Below are positions 51,846 through 62,573 of a stretch of DNA of 64,000 nt, one piece after another. Numbering within the stretch: position 1 is the first letter of the stretch; each line of letters starts with the position of its first letter. The notes below the pieces were generated by a model, which was not told the DNA's origin, ran no database searches, and saw only the letters and a program-made list of their open reading frames with translations. Where the stretch lies: contig NZ_FMCQ01000001.1 of the NCBI RefSeq assembly GCF_900091605.1, forward strand, positions 877,860 to 941,859. The letters are read 5' to 3'. This DNA comes from Micromonospora tulbaghiae (GTDB taxonomy: Bacteria > Actinomycetota > Actinomycetes > Mycobacteriales > Micromonosporaceae). Position numbers and translations under genes: made by a program.

Positions 51846-53678
51846 ATGAGTCACGTTCTCGCCGCGGTCGCCTGGCCCTACGCCAACGGCCCGCGCCACA
51901 TCGGCCACGTATCCGGATTCGGCGTTCCCTCCGACGTCTTCTCCCGGTACATGCGGATGGCCGGCCACGACGTGCTCATGGTCTCCGGCACCGACGAACA
52001 CGGCACCCCGATCCAGGTGCAGGCCGACGCCGAGGGGGTCACCCCGCGCGAGCTGGCCGACCGCTACAACCGGGTGATCGCCGAGGACCTGCGGGCGCTG
52101 GGCCTGTCGTACGACCTGTTCACCCGCACCACCACGCGCAACCACTACGCCGTGGTGCAGGAGTTGTTCACCGGCCTGCACCGCAACGGCTACATCGTCC
52201 CGAAGGTCACCACCGGGGCGATCTCCCCGTCCACCGGCCGCACGCTGCCCGACCGCTACATCGAGGGCACCTGCCCGATCTGCGGCTACGACAGCGCGCG
52301 CGGCGACCAGTGCGACAACTGCGGCAACCAGCTCGACCCGGTCGACCTGATCGACCCCAAGTCGAAGATCAACGGAGAGACGCCGGAGTTCGTCGAGACC
52401 GAGCACTTCTTCCTCGACCTGCCCGCCCTGGCCGACGCGCTGCGGCAGTGGCTGGACACCCGCGAGGGCTGGCGCCCGAACGTGCTGCGGTTCTCCCGCA
52501 ACCTGCTCGACGACCTCCAGCCCCGGGCCATCACCCGCGACCTGGAGTGGGGCGTGCCGATCCCGCTCGACGACTGGCGCGACCGCCCGGACAAGCGGAT
52601 TTACGTGTGGTTCGACGCGGTCATCGGCTACCTGTCCGCGTCCATCGAGTGGGCCCGCCGCACCGGCGACCCGGAGGCGTGGCGCAAGTATTGGAATCCA
52701 TCGGACGGCGAGGGCTCCGCCGTCTCTGCCAGCGGAGCTGGCGGTGATGCCCGCTCCTACTACTTCATGGGCAAGGACAACATCGTCTTCCACTCGGTGA
52801 TCTGGCCGGCGCTGCTCGGCGGCTACTCCGGTGCGGGCGCCCGCGACGGCGAGCCGGGCGAGCTGGGCCGGCTCAACCTGCCCACCGAGGTCGTCTCCAG
52901 CGAATACCTGACCATGGAGGGACGCAAGTTCTCCTCCTCCCGCAAGGTGGTCATCTACGTCCGGGACTTCCTGGAGCGCTACGACGCCGACGCGCTGCGC
53001 TACTTCATCGCGGTGGCCGGCCCGGAGAGCAACGACACCGACTTCACCTGGGCCGAGTTCCTGCGCCGCAACAACGACGAACTGGTCGCCGGCTGGGGCA
53101 ACCTCGTCAACCGGTCCGTCTCGATGGCCGCGAAGAACTTCGGCGCCATCCCGCCGGTCGACCCGGCCGGGCTCACCGAGGCCGACCAGGCGCTGCTGGA
53201 CACCGCGAAGGCGGGCTTCACGGTGGTCGGCGACCTGATCGCCCGGCACCGGCAGAAGCAGGCCATCGGCGAGGCCATGAAGGTCGTCGCCGAGGCCAAC
53301 AAGTACCTCTCCGAGCAGGCGCCGTGGAAGCTCAAGGGCGAGGACGACAAGCCCCGGATGGGCACCATCCTGCACGTCGCGCTCCAGGTCGTCAGCGACG
53401 CCAACACGCTGCTGACCCCGTTCCTGCCGCACTCCGCCCAGAAGATCCACGAGCTGCTCGGCGGCACCGGCGTGCACGCGCCGATGCCCGTCATCGAGGA
53501 GGTCGACGACCTCGACGGCGGGCCGTCGTACCCGGTGCTGACCGGTGACTACACGGTCGGGGCGCGCTGGGAGTCCGTACCCCTGGAGGTGGGCCGGCCG
53601 CTCGCGGCGCCGAAGCCGGTGTTCCGCAAGCTCGACCCGTCCATCGTCGAGGAGGAGCTGGCCCGCCTGGCCGGCTGA
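51846..53678 (+). CDS. metG: Methionyl-tRNA synthetase
   Basis: A 610-residue class Ia synthetase. The HIGH motif is [12 protein letters not shown], the zinc-binding domain has [18 protein letters not shown], and KMSKS appears as RKFSSSR. It charges tRNA-Met. A TAGGCT hexamer ends 8 bases before ATG 51846, so the message is probably leaderless. Between residues 281 and 299, just before [15 protein letters not shown], there is an insertion of about 14 residues rich in Ser/Gly/Ala. Its codons use A/T in the third position, unlike the rest of the gene; see findings. It begins the conserved metG-tatD-rsmA-ispE block, although a hydrolase and a hypothetical gene intervene. Confidence 0.95.
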   Translation: MSHVLAAVAWPYANGPRHIGHVSGFGVPSDVFSRYMRMAGHDVLMVSGTDEHGTPIQVQADAEGVTPRELADRYNRVIAEDLRALGLSYDLFTRTTTRNHYAVVQELFTGLHRNGYIVPKVTTGAISPSTGRTLPDRYIEGTCPICGYDSARGDQCDNCGNQLDPVDLIDPKSKINGETPEFVETEHFFLDLPALADALRQWLDTREGWRPNVLRFSRNLLDDLQPRAITRDLEWGVPIPLDDWRDRPDKRIYVWFDAVIGYLSASIEWARRTGDPEAWRKYWNPSDGEGSAVSASGAGGDARSYYFMGKDNIVFHSVIWPALLGGYSGAGARDGEPGELGRLNLPTEVVSSEYLTMEGRKFSSSRKVVIYVRDFLERYDADALRYFIAVAGPESNDTDFTWAEFLRRNNDELVAGWGNLVNRSVSMAAKNFGAIPPVDPAGLTEADQALLDTAKAGFTVVGDLIARHRQKQAIGEAMKVVAEANKYLSEQAPWKLKGEDDKPRMGTILHVALQVVSDANTLLTPFLPHSAQKIHELLGGTGVHAPMPVIEEVDDLDGGPSYPVLTGDYTVGARWESVPLEVGRPLAAPKPVFRKLDPSIVEEELARLAG

Positions 53679-53691
53679 CCACGCACGCGTG

Positions 53692-53726
53692 ACCGCGGCC
53701 CCGGGGAGATTCCCGGGGCCGCGGTC
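53692..53726. terminator. Bidirectional terminator between metG and hydrolase gene
   Basis: A perfect 15-bp stem GACCGCGGCCCCGGG with its complement around a 5-base loop lies between two converging genes. Confidence 0.85.
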
Positions 53727-53736
53727 GTCCGCCAGG

Positions 53737-54588
53737 TCAGGCGGTCGCCATGCTCGGCTTGCCGATGAACTCCATGATGGCCTTGTTGACCTCGGTGGGA
53801 TGGGTCCACGGCGTGCCGTGCGGCGCGCCCTTCAGCGTGACCAGCTTGGCGTCGGACAGCATGTTCACCAGCCGCTGGCCCGTCACCGGGTACGGCAGCA
53901 CGTTGTCCTTGTCGCCCTGGATGATCAGCACCGGCACGTCGATGTTCGGCAGGTCGGCGCGGAAGTCGGTCTGCCAGGCGTCCACCGAGTCGTGGGTGCC
54001 CTTGGCCGACGCCTGCGCGCCGATCTGCCAGTGCGCGTGGTACGCCTCGTCGCTGACCAGCTTCCCCCGGTTCTCGCTGGCGTTGAAGAACGCGTCGCAG
54101 AACTGGGTCAGGTAGGCGAACCGGTCCTGGATGATCGCCTTCTGGAACCCCTCGAACATGCTCTTGTCGACGCCCTCCGGATCCTCGGGCGCCTTCAGCA
54201 GGTAGGGCGCCAACGGGGCCATCATGACCGCCCGGTCCACCCGGTCCGACCCGTACGCGCCCAGGTAGCGGGTCACCTCACCGGTGCCCATGGAGTGCCC
54301 GACCAGAATGGCGTTGCGCAGGTCCAGCTCGGTCATCAGCACGTCCAGGTCGGCGGCGAACGTGTCGTAGTCGTAGCCCATGGCCGGCTGCGCGGAGTTG
54401 CCGAACCCGCGCCGGTCGTACGTGATCACCCGGTATCCGGCGTTCAGCAGCGGACCGCTCATCTTCTCCCAGGTCGCCCCGTTGAACGGGAAACCGTGGA
54501 TCAGCACGATCGGCTGACCGGAACCGTGATCCTCGTAGTACAGGTCGATGGGTGCGGAGTTCTCCGTACCGACGGTGACGAAAGGCAT
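53737..54588 (-). CDS. Alpha/beta hydrolase, non-haem chloroperoxidase-like
   Basis: A 283-residue hydrolase. HGFPFNGATWEKM (oxyanion), RRGFGNSAQPAMGYDYDTFA, GHSMGTGEV (nucleophile Ser98 in GxSxG), and KGAPHGTPWTHP (catalytic His) are those of cofactor-free haloperoxidases/arylesterases. Real substrates are likely esters; peroxidase activity in this family is a side reaction. It is monocistronic, with a terminator 3-prime. ATG 54588. Confidence 0.88.
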   Translation of the reverse strand: MPFVTVGTENSAPIDLYYEDHGSGQPIVLIHGFPFNGATWEKMSGPLLNAGYRVITYDRRGFGNSAQPAMGYDYDTFAADLDVLMTELDLRNAILVGHSMGTGEVTRYLGAYGSDRVDRAVMMAPLAPYLLKAPEDPEGVDKSMFEGFQKAIIQDRFAYLTQFCDAFFNASENRGKLVSDEAYHAHWQIGAQASAKGTHDSVDAWQTDFRADLPNIDVPVLIIQGDKDNVLPYPVTGQRLVNMLSDAKLVTLKGAPHGTPWTHPTEVNKAIMEFIGKPSMATA

Positions 54589-54649
54589 GTCGGGATTCCC
54601 CCTCGCGCGGGCTTCTCGGACGCCCCACGCCTTCCCCAGCCGCCCCCGT

Positions 54650-55894
54650 CTATTCGTGCCCGGCCGGATAGGGCAGATCCACCACCCGGTCGTCGGTCAG
54701 CTCGGCGCCGGGCGCCCAGACCTCGTAGACACCCCGTTCCAGACACTGCGCGCCGGTCGCGGCCACCGCGTCCGGATCCGGGCGGCGCAGCCGCAGCCGC
54801 AGCCAGCCGCCCTCCTCCCGCAGCACCAGGCACGGCACCCCGCGCCAGGCCGCCGTGCGCAGCCGCCGGGCCGCCGCTTCCACCGGATACCGGGCGGCCC
54901 GGGTCATCGCCAGCACCCGGAACCCGCCCGGCTGGTCGGCCACCGCCTCGTACTCCGAACCCGCGTACGTGCCGACGAGCCGGGTGGACAGCGGCGTCTC
55001 GCCGGTCGGCACGTACTCCTGGTCGGCGGCCAGACCGGGCACCGCGGCGAGCAGGTGCCGCCACTGCGGCCCGGCCAGGCGCAGCCAGCCCCGCTGCTCC
55101 GCCTGGTAGGTGTAGAGCACCACCTCCACCCCCTCGGCCGGGTAGGCGAGCAGCGTCGCGTTCGCCGGCATCGGCAGGTCGGCGAACTCCCGGGTGACGA
55201 ACTCCGGTACGAGCTGCCCGTTGCTCGGCACGAACCCGGTGCCCAGCACCGGCGGCCCCTGCCGGTCCCGGGGCGGCAACGCCATGAGGCCCCGGTGCGC
55301 CGCGCCCACCGGCATCTCGTAGTCGGCCGGGTCGGCGGCCCGCCAGCGCAGCGCGTACGCCACGTCGCCGCCCTCGGAGTCGCCCCGCAGCACCGCCATC
55401 CCGGCCGGCGTCCGCAGGTGCGCCACGTCGTGCTCCCGGTAGCAGAAGCCGTGCGGCAGCACGCCGCGCACGTGGCCGGCGAGCTGCCGGGCGGAGAGCA
55501 CCTTCACCATCCGGGTGCCGGGCCGGATCACCGCCGACGCCCGTACCGCGGCGAGCGTCGGATCGGCCGCCGCACCGGGCTGCTGGCTGAGCCGGTGCAC
55601 GTACGCCCAGCCCCGGTCCCGGTGCAGCGGCATCAGCAGCGGCGCGTCCGTCTCGTCGCCCGGCCCGGTCGCGCCGTGCACCGCGTCCACCTCGGTCGCG
55701 TGCACGAAACGGCGCCACGGGTAGCCGCCACCGGGTCGGGGACACCACTCGAAGCCGGGCGCCTCGTCGGCGCTGAACAACTCGTACGCCGCGCCCCGGG
55801 CGATCTCCTCGGCCGGGTGCACCCGGCCGCCGTACGTCACGCGCAACCCGGCCCGGTCGGAGGCGGGCCCGCCGGCCTGGTCGGTGACGGTCAC
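54650..55894 (-). CDS. Conserved hypothetical protein, 414 residues
   Basis: A soluble protein without signal or membrane segments. Segments such as RPGTRMVKVLSARQLAGHVRGV, GFVPSNGQLVPEFVTREFADL and LYTYQAEQRGWLRLAGPQWRH suggest an all-beta, repeated structure. No domain is recognised. I recall long homologues in Micromonosporaceae only. It is on the minus strand between two unrelated genes; the start is GTG or ATG at 55894. Confidence 0.6.
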   Translation of the reverse strand: MTVTDQAGGPASDRAGLRVTYGGRVHPAEEIARGAAYELFSADEAPGFEWCPRPGGGYPWRRFVHATEVDAVHGATGPGDETDAPLLMPLHRDRGWAYVHRLSQQPGAAADPTLAAVRASAVIRPGTRMVKVLSARQLAGHVRGVLPHGFCYREHDVAHLRTPAGMAVLRGDSEGGDVAYALRWRAADPADYEMPVGAAHRGLMALPPRDRQGPPVLGTGFVPSNGQLVPEFVTREFADLPMPANATLLAYPAEGVEVVLYTYQAEQRGWLRLAGPQWRHLLAAVPGLAADQEYVPTGETPLSTRLVGTYAGSEYEAVADQPGGFRVLAMTRAARYPVEAAARRLRTAAWRGVPCLVLREEGGWLRLRLRRPDPDAVAATGAQCLERGVYEVWAPGAELTDDRVVDLPYPAGHE

Positions 55895-55987
55895 TCCAGG
55901 ACGCTAAGCCCGCCGGATGTGGGGCACGTGAACAGCCGGTGGCGGTCCGGGAACGCCGCACCGGGCCGGTGTGTGATGCTGGCCGCG

Positions 55988-56878
55988 ATGACCGAGCAGA
56001 CCGAGACCCGCAAGCAGCGCGCCGCCCGCCGGGCCGGGGAGTTCCCGCCCGCCCCCGAGCCGCTGCCCGTGCCCGTGCTGGACAGCCACACCCACCTCGA
56101 CATCACCGTCGGCGAGTTCGGCACGCCTCCCGGCGGCAGCCCCGGCGACGACCCGGTGGCGGCCGCGATCGACGTCGCCGCCCGGGCCGGCGTGGACCGG
56201 CTCGTCCAGGTCGGGGTGGACGTCGGCTCGTCCCGGTGGAGCGCCGACGTCGCCGACCGGTACGCCCCGGTGCTCGCCACGGTCGCGCTGCACCCGAACG
56301 AGGCGCCCCGGCTGGCCGACCTGGACGAGGCGCTGCGCGAGATCGAGACGCTCGCCGGGCGGGACCGCGTCCGGGGCGTGGGCGAGACCGGCATGGACTT
56401 CTTCCGTACCGGCGACGAGGGGCGGGCCGCGCAGGAGGAGAGCTTCCGGGCGCACATCGCCATCGCGAAGCGGCACGGCAAGGCGCTCGTCATCCACGAC
56501 CGGGACGCACACGCCGACGTGCTGCGCGTCGTCGACGACGAGGGCTCCCCGGACACCGTGGTGATGCACTGCTTCTCCGGCGACGCCGACTTCGCCCGTG
56601 AGTGCGTCCGGCGCGGCTTCCTGCTCAGCTTCGCCGGCACCGTCACGTTCGGCAGCGCCGCCGCGCTGCGCGAGGCCGCCGCCGTCACCCCGCCGGAGCA
56701 GATGCTCGTCGAGACCGACGCGCCCTACCTCACCCCGATGCCGTACCGGGGACGGCCCAACGCGTCGTACCTGATCCCGCTGACCGTCCGCTTCCTCGCC
56801 GAGACCACCGGCACCGACCTGGACGAACTCTGCGCCACCATCTCCGCGACCGGCGACCGCGCGTTCGGGCCGTGGTGA
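55988..56878 (+). CDS. TatD-family metal-dependent hydrolase
   Basis: A 296-residue TIM-barrel nuclease: [16 protein letters not shown] (metal HxH), [43 protein letters not shown] and [11 protein letters not shown], with the full set of metal ligands. TatD proteins are DNases/3-prime-5-prime exonucleases. ATG 55988 is used; ATG 55976 is in frame. It stops 4 bases before rsmA, so they are probably translated together. Confidence 0.93.
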   Translation: MTEQTETRKQRAARRAGEFPPAPEPLPVPVLDSHTHLDITVGEFGTPPGGSPGDDPVAAAIDVAARAGVDRLVQVGVDVGSSRWSADVADRYAPVLATVALHPNEAPRLADLDEALREIETLAGRDRVRGVGETGMDFFRTGDEGRAAQEESFRAHIAIAKRHGKALVIHDRDAHADVLRVVDDEGSPDTVVMHCFSGDADFARECVRRGFLLSFAGTVTFGSAAALREAAAVTPPEQMLVETDAPYLTPMPYRGRPNASYLIPLTVRFLAETTGTDLDELCATISATGDRAFGPW

Positions 56879-56882
56879 GAGG

Positions 56883-57761
56883 ATGCCCGGCGTGACCGGA
56901 CTCCTCGGCCCGGCGGAGATCCGGGAACTCGCCGCACGCCTCGGCGTCACGCCGACCAAGAAGCTCGGCCAGAACTTCGTGCACGACCCCAACACCGTGC
57001 GCCGGATCGTCACCACCGCCGGGCTCACCCCCGACGACGTGGCGCTGGAGGTCGGCCCCGGGCTCGGCTCGCTCACGCTCGCCCTGCTCCCGGTCGCCGC
57101 GCACGTGCACGCCGTCGAACTCGACCCGGCGCTCGCCGCCGCGCTGCCGGACACCGCCGCCCGCTTCGCCGGGACGGCCGCCGAGCGGCTCACCGTCCAC
57201 CCGGCCGACGCGCTGCGGGTCACCGCCGCCGACCTGGCCGACCCGGCGCCGACCGCGCTGGTGGCGAACCTGCCCTACAACGTCGCCGTGCCGGTCGTGC
57301 TTCACCTGCTCGCCGAACTGCCCACGCTGCGCCACGGCCTGGTGATGGTGCAGAAGGAGGTCGCCGACCGGCTCGTCGCCGGTCCCGGCTCCAAGGTGTA
57401 CGGCATCCCGTCGGTCAAGCTCGCCTGGTACGCCCGCTCCCGCGCCGCCGGCAAGGTCCCGCCGAACGTGTTCTGGCCGGTGCCGAACGTCGACTCCGGC
57501 CTGGTCGCGTTCACCCGGCGCGAGCCGCCCCGGCCGGACGTACCCCGGCGGGCCGTCTTCGCGGTGGTCGACGCCGCGTTCGCGCAGCGCCGCAAGACGC
57601 TGCGCGCCGCCCTGGCCGGCTGGGCCGGCGGCGCCGACCGGGCCGCCGCCGCGCTCACCGCCGCCGGTGTCGACCCGGGCGCCCGGGGCGAATCGCTCAC
57701 CGTCGAGCAGTTCGCCGCCATCGCCGCGTCGGCCCCGGACGCCCCCGGCGCCGAGCAGTAG
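56883..57761 (+). CDS. rsmA: 16S rRNA dimethyladenosine transferase
   Basis: A 292-residue KsgA protein: [33 protein letters not shown] (SAM), [28 protein letters not shown] (the NLPY catalytic motif) and [17 protein letters not shown]. It dimethylates two adenosines near the 3-prime end of 16S rRNA. The ATG at 56883 follows GAGAGG. It is in the conserved tatD-rsmA-ispE order; loss of this enzyme gives kasugamycin resistance in other bacteria. Confidence 0.95.
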   Translation: MPGVTGLLGPAEIRELAARLGVTPTKKLGQNFVHDPNTVRRIVTTAGLTPDDVALEVGPGLGSLTLALLPVAAHVHAVELDPALAAALPDTAARFAGTAAERLTVHPADALRVTAADLADPAPTALVANLPYNVAVPVVLHLLAELPTLRHGLVMVQKEVADRLVAGPGSKVYGIPSVKLAWYARSRAAGKVPPNVFWPVPNVDSGLVAFTRREPPRPDVPRRAVFAVVDAAFAQRRKTLRAALAGWAGGADRAAAALTAAGVDPGARGESLTVEQFAAIAASAPDAPGAEQ

Positions 57762-57800
57762 GCTGGCGCCGTTGCCCGCCCCTGCGCCGAGGAGCTGACC

Positions 57801-57851
57801 GTGCCGAAGCCGTTCGACATCCGCCCACGTCCGGTGGAGTCCACCCGGTGA
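57801..57851 (+). CDS. Putative 16-residue leader peptide upstream of ispE
   Basis: GTG at 57801 is preceded by GAGGAGC at 7 bases. The frame encodes VPKPFDIRPRPVESTR and ends TGA at 57849, overlapping the ispE GTG start as GTGA. The site and overlap are those of a translated leader coupled to the next gene. The peptide has no obvious repeats of one amino acid. It may be chance. Confidence 0.35.
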   Translation: MPKPFDIRPRPVESTR

Positions 57852-58801
57852 CCGAGGCATGGCGACCGGAGGACGAGGACGGGCAGCGGCGCGGCGCCAG
57901 CGGGCCGGTCAAGGTGCGGGTGCCCGCCAAGGTCAACCTGCATCTCGGCGTCGGACCGCTGCGGCGTGACGGCTACCACGAGCTGAACACCGTCTACCAC
58001 GCGATCTCCATCTACGACGAGCTGACCGCCCGCCGCGGCGACACGCTCACCCTCACCATGGAGGGCGAGGGCGCCGGAGAGCTGGCGCTGGACGACACCA
58101 ACCTGGCGCTGCGCGCCGCGCACGCGCTCGCCGGCTACGCGGGCGTCGCCCCGCACGCCCGGCTGCACCTGCGCAAGCAGATCCCGCTCGCCGGCGGGCT
58201 CGCCGGTGGCAGCGCCGACGCCGCCGCCGCGCTGGTCGCCTGCGACACGCTCTGGGGCACCGGGCTGTCCCGCGACGAACTGGCCGGCATCGCCGCCGAC
58301 CTCGGCTCCGACGTGCCGTTCCTCATCCACGGCGGCACCGCGCTCGGCACCGGCCGGGGCGAGGCGGTCAGCCCGGTGCTGGCCCGCCCCACCTCCTGGC
58401 ACTGGGTGGTGGCGATCGCCGACGCCGGCCTGTCCACCCCGGCCGCGTACCGGGAACTGGACCGGCTGCGCGACGCCGGAACCGCCGGCACGCCGCTGGG
58501 CAGCACCGACGCGCTGCTCGCCGCGCTGCGCCAGCGCGACCCGCGGGTGCTCGCCGCCACACTCGGCAACGACCTCCAGGACGCCGCGCTGACCATGCGC
58601 CCGTCGCTGGCCGAGACGCTCAAGGCCGGCGAGGCGGCCGGCGCGCTCGCCGGCATCGTCTCCGGCTCCGGTCCCACCTGCGTCTTCCTCGCCACCGGCG
58701 GGGCCGACGCCGTCCGGATCGCCGCCGAGATCACCGCCGCCGGGGTGTGCCGGGAGGCCCGCGTCGCGCACGGCCCGGTCGCCGGCGCCCGCGTCGTCTG
58801 A
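57848..58801 (+). CDS. ispE: 4-diphosphocytidyl-2-C-methyl-D-erythritol kinase
   Basis: A 317-residue GHMP kinase. RVPAKVNLHLGVGPLRRDGYHEL, the ATP-binding glycine-rich motif PLAGGLAGGSADAAAAL, DLGSDVPFLIHGGTALGTGRGE and IVSGSGPTCVFLA are all present. It phosphorylates CDP-methylerythritol in the non-mevalonate isoprenoid pathway. GTG 57848 overlaps the stop of the 16-residue leader. Other pathway genes are not in this window. Confidence 0.94.
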   Translation: MTEAWRPEDEDGQRRGASGPVKVRVPAKVNLHLGVGPLRRDGYHELNTVYHAISIYDELTARRGDTLTLTMEGEGAGELALDDTNLALRAAHALAGYAGVAPHARLHLRKQIPLAGGLAGGSADAAAALVACDTLWGTGLSRDELAGIAADLGSDVPFLIHGGTALGTGRGEAVSPVLARPTSWHWVVAIADAGLSTPAAYRELDRLRDAGTAGTPLGSTDALLAALRQRDPRVLAATLGNDLQDAALTMRPSLAETLKAGEAAGALAGIVSGSGPTCVFLATGGADAVRIAAEITAAGVCREARVAHGPVAGARVV

Positions 58802-58815
58802 CGCCCCGTACCCTT

Positions 58816-58851
58816 GACTCAGGCGTCCCGGACCCCCGGGACGCCTGAGTC
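58816..58851 (+). terminator. Strong hairpin just before the ABC-F ribosome-binding site
   Basis: Perfect 16-base arms GACTCAGGCGTCCCGG / CCGGGACGCCTGAGTC around a 4-base loop follow the ispE stop by 14 bases. The hairpin ends about 3 bases before the AAGGGTGGG site of the ABC-F gene. It is thus either the ispE terminator or an attenuator in the ABC-F leader. Confidence 0.7.
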
Positions 58852-58866
58852 GTGAAGGGTGGGTCA

Positions 58867-60666
<1,800 letters not shown>

Positions 60667-60763
60667 CCTGCCGCCGGGGTGGGGGGTGTGCGGCGTCACT
60701 GACCGGCGTACGGGACAATCACCGGTGGAACCCTCGTCCGAACGGTCTTTTGGAGACGCAGAG

Positions 60764-61219
60764 ATGGCCCACACCCCCGTCAACCACCCCGCGCGGCCGA
60801 TCTACCGGGCGATCGGCGGGATCGTTGGTCTGTACTTCGTCGTCTTCGGCGGCCTCGGCATCATCGCCAGCGCCGGCAACGACTTCCTCGCCCAGGACGA
60901 CACCAAGGTTCTGGGCCAGGGCACCAACATGGCGTTCTCGCTGCTGTCGGTGCTGGTCGGCGTCGTGATCCTGGTCGGCACCGCGATCGGCCGCAACCTC
61001 GACGTGGCGATCAACCAGTGGCTGGCCTACACGCTGATGGTGATCGGCCTGGCCGCGTTGGCGTTCCTGCAGACCGACGCCAACATCTTCAACTTCTCGA
61101 TCATGACCGACGTCGTGGTCCTGACCCTGGCGCTGGTGCTCCTGATGGTCGGCATGTACGGCAAGGTCGGCTCCGACGACGAGCACGAGGCCTGGCAGAA
61201 GGCCCGCCTGGTGCTCTGA
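60764..61219 (+). CDS. DUF4383 membrane protein, copy 1
   Basis: A 151-residue protein with four hydrophobic segments (around 20-40, 60-80, 90-110, 113-132), starting AHTPVNHPARPIYRAIGGIV and ending GKVGSDDEHEAWQKARLVL. The NHPARPxYR start is shared with the gene at 61335. Function unknown; the family is small actinobacterial membrane proteins. GGAG precedes the ATG by 9 bases. Confidence 0.85.
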   Translation: MAHTPVNHPARPIYRAIGGIVGLYFVVFGGLGIIASAGNDFLAQDDTKVLGQGTNMAFSLLSVLVGVVILVGTAIGRNLDVAINQWLAYTLMVIGLAALAFLQTDANIFNFSIMTDVVVLTLALVLLMVGMYGKVGSDDEHEAWQKARLVL

Positions 61220-61231
61220 TCCCGCCTCTTA

Positions 61232-61265
61232 CCGAAGGCCCGGCGCAGCGCGCCGGGCCTTCGGT
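61232..61265 (+). terminator. Terminator between the two DUF4383 genes
   Basis: A 14-bp stem CCGAAGGCCCGGCG/CGCCGGGCCTTCGG with a 6-base loop is followed by GTGTTTT, close to a classical intrinsic terminator. Confidence 0.85.
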
Positions 61266-61334
61266 GTTTTCCGGACGTGAGCGGACACCGCAGGCGACAA
61301 TTGCCCCGAATCAGTCACACGGCTGGAGGGCATC

Positions 61335-61802
61335 ATGGCGCACTTCCCGGTGAACCACCCCGCGCGGCCGCTCTACCGGGTGCTGTCCGGGCTCATCGGC
61401 CTCTACATCCTGGTCTTCGGCGTCTTCGGCGTCTTCCAGACCTGGGGCGAAGGACTGTTCGGCCGCGACAGCGACTGGGCTCTCGGCCTGCGTACCAACC
61501 TGGCGTTCTCGCTGGTCTCGGTGGTCTTCGGCGCGGTCCTGCTGGTCGGCGCGTCCCGCCGCGACAACCTCGGCCACTACATGAACCTCACCGCCGGGGC
61601 GGTCTTCCTGGTCACCGGCATCCTGATGATGTCCGTGCTCCAGACCTCCGCGAACTTCCTCAACTTCTCGATGTCGACAGTCATCGTGTCGCTGCTGTTC
61701 GGGCTGGTCCTGCTCGCCACCGGCCTGTACGACAAGGTCGGCACACCTGAGCACGCCGAGGAGGAACGGCAGCGCCGCTACCACCCCATCGGCGAGCGCT
61801 GA
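61335..61802 (+). CDS. DUF4383 membrane protein, copy 2
   Basis: A 155-residue paralogue of the preceding gene. It shares AHFPVNHPARPLYRVLSGLIG, NLAFSLVSVVFGAVLLVG and the four membrane segments; the C-terminus differs (KVGTPEHAEEERQRRYHP). The terminator between them indicates separate transcription. The pair is a tandem duplication. The function is unknown; ATG 61335 has a good GGAGG site. Confidence 0.85.
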   Translation: MAHFPVNHPARPLYRVLSGLIGLYILVFGVFGVFQTWGEGLFGRDSDWALGLRTNLAFSLVSVVFGAVLLVGASRRDNLGHYMNLTAGAVFLVTGILMMSVLQTSANFLNFSMSTVIVSLLFGLVLLATGLYDKVGTPEHAEEERQRRYHPIGER

Positions 61803-61832
61803 GCGCGGCTGCCGACGCGTGCCGGAGCGGCG

Positions 61833-62501
61833 TCAGCCCCGGGGGATCGGCCCCGGCTTCGACTCCAGGTGCGACAGCCCGTTCCAGGCCAGGTTCACCA
61901 GGTGTGCCGCCACCGTCTCCTTGCGCGGCTCGCGCACCTCCAGCCACCAGCGGCCGGTCAGCGCCACCATGCCCACCAGCGCCTGGGAGTACAGCTCCGC
62001 CAGCTTCGGGTCGTACCCCCGGATGGAGAACTCGCCCGCCAGGATGTGCTCCACCTGGTGCGCCACGTCGTTCATCACGCTGCTGAAGTTGCCCGTCGCC
62101 GACATCAGCGGCGACTCCCGGACCAGCACCCGGAACCCGCTGGTCTCCTCCTCGATGTAGGTCAGCAGCGTCAGCGCGGCCTGCTCCAGCAGCTCCCGCG
62201 GGTTTCCCGCGGTCAACGCCGTGGTGATCCGGTCCAGCAGGGCGCGGACCTCCCGGTCCACCACCACCGCGTAGAGCCCCTCCTTGCCACCGAAGTGCTC
62301 GTAGACCACCGGCTTGGAGACCTTGGCGCGCGCCGCCACCTCCTCGATCGAGGTCGCGTCGAAACCGCGCTCGGCGAAGATCTGCCGGGCGATCGAGATC
62401 AGCTGCTCGCGCCGCTGCGTCGCGGACATCCGCACCCGGGAGGGCTTCGCCGCCGGCGCGGGCCGCCGACGGGCGCGTTCGCTGCCGGAAACGTCGGTCA
62501 C
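61833..62501 (-). CDS. TetR-family regulator
   Basis: A 222-residue TetR protein with a 24-residue Arg-rich N-terminal extension. The HTH is RREQLISIARQIFAERGFDATSIEEVAARAKVSKPVVYEHFGGKEGLY, and the C-terminal part (LVRESPLMSATGNF, GRWWLEVREP) is of a common actinobacterial housekeeping-like type, often near glmU. Ligand and targets are unknown. GTG 62501. Confidence 0.87.
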   Translation of the reverse strand: MTDVSGSERARRRPAPAAKPSRVRMSATQRREQLISIARQIFAERGFDATSIEEVAARAKVSKPVVYEHFGGKEGLYAVVVDREVRALLDRITTALTAGNPRELLEQAALTLLTYIEEETSGFRVLVRESPLMSATGNFSSVMNDVAHQVEHILAGEFSIRGYDPKLAELYSQALVGMVALTGRWWLEVREPRKETVAAHLVNLAWNGLSHLESKPGPIPRG

Positions 62502-62573
62502 CCGTCCATCCTGCCAGGCGCGACGCTCGCGGTCAGACCGGCCGCTGTCGTACGCGCGTTCTAATGTGTGCCC

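Noticed and set aside
54548..55987. N-terminal extension of the TatD frame by 480 codons
   Set aside because: It lies antisense to the hypothetical gene at 54650-55894; TatD homologues start near 55988.
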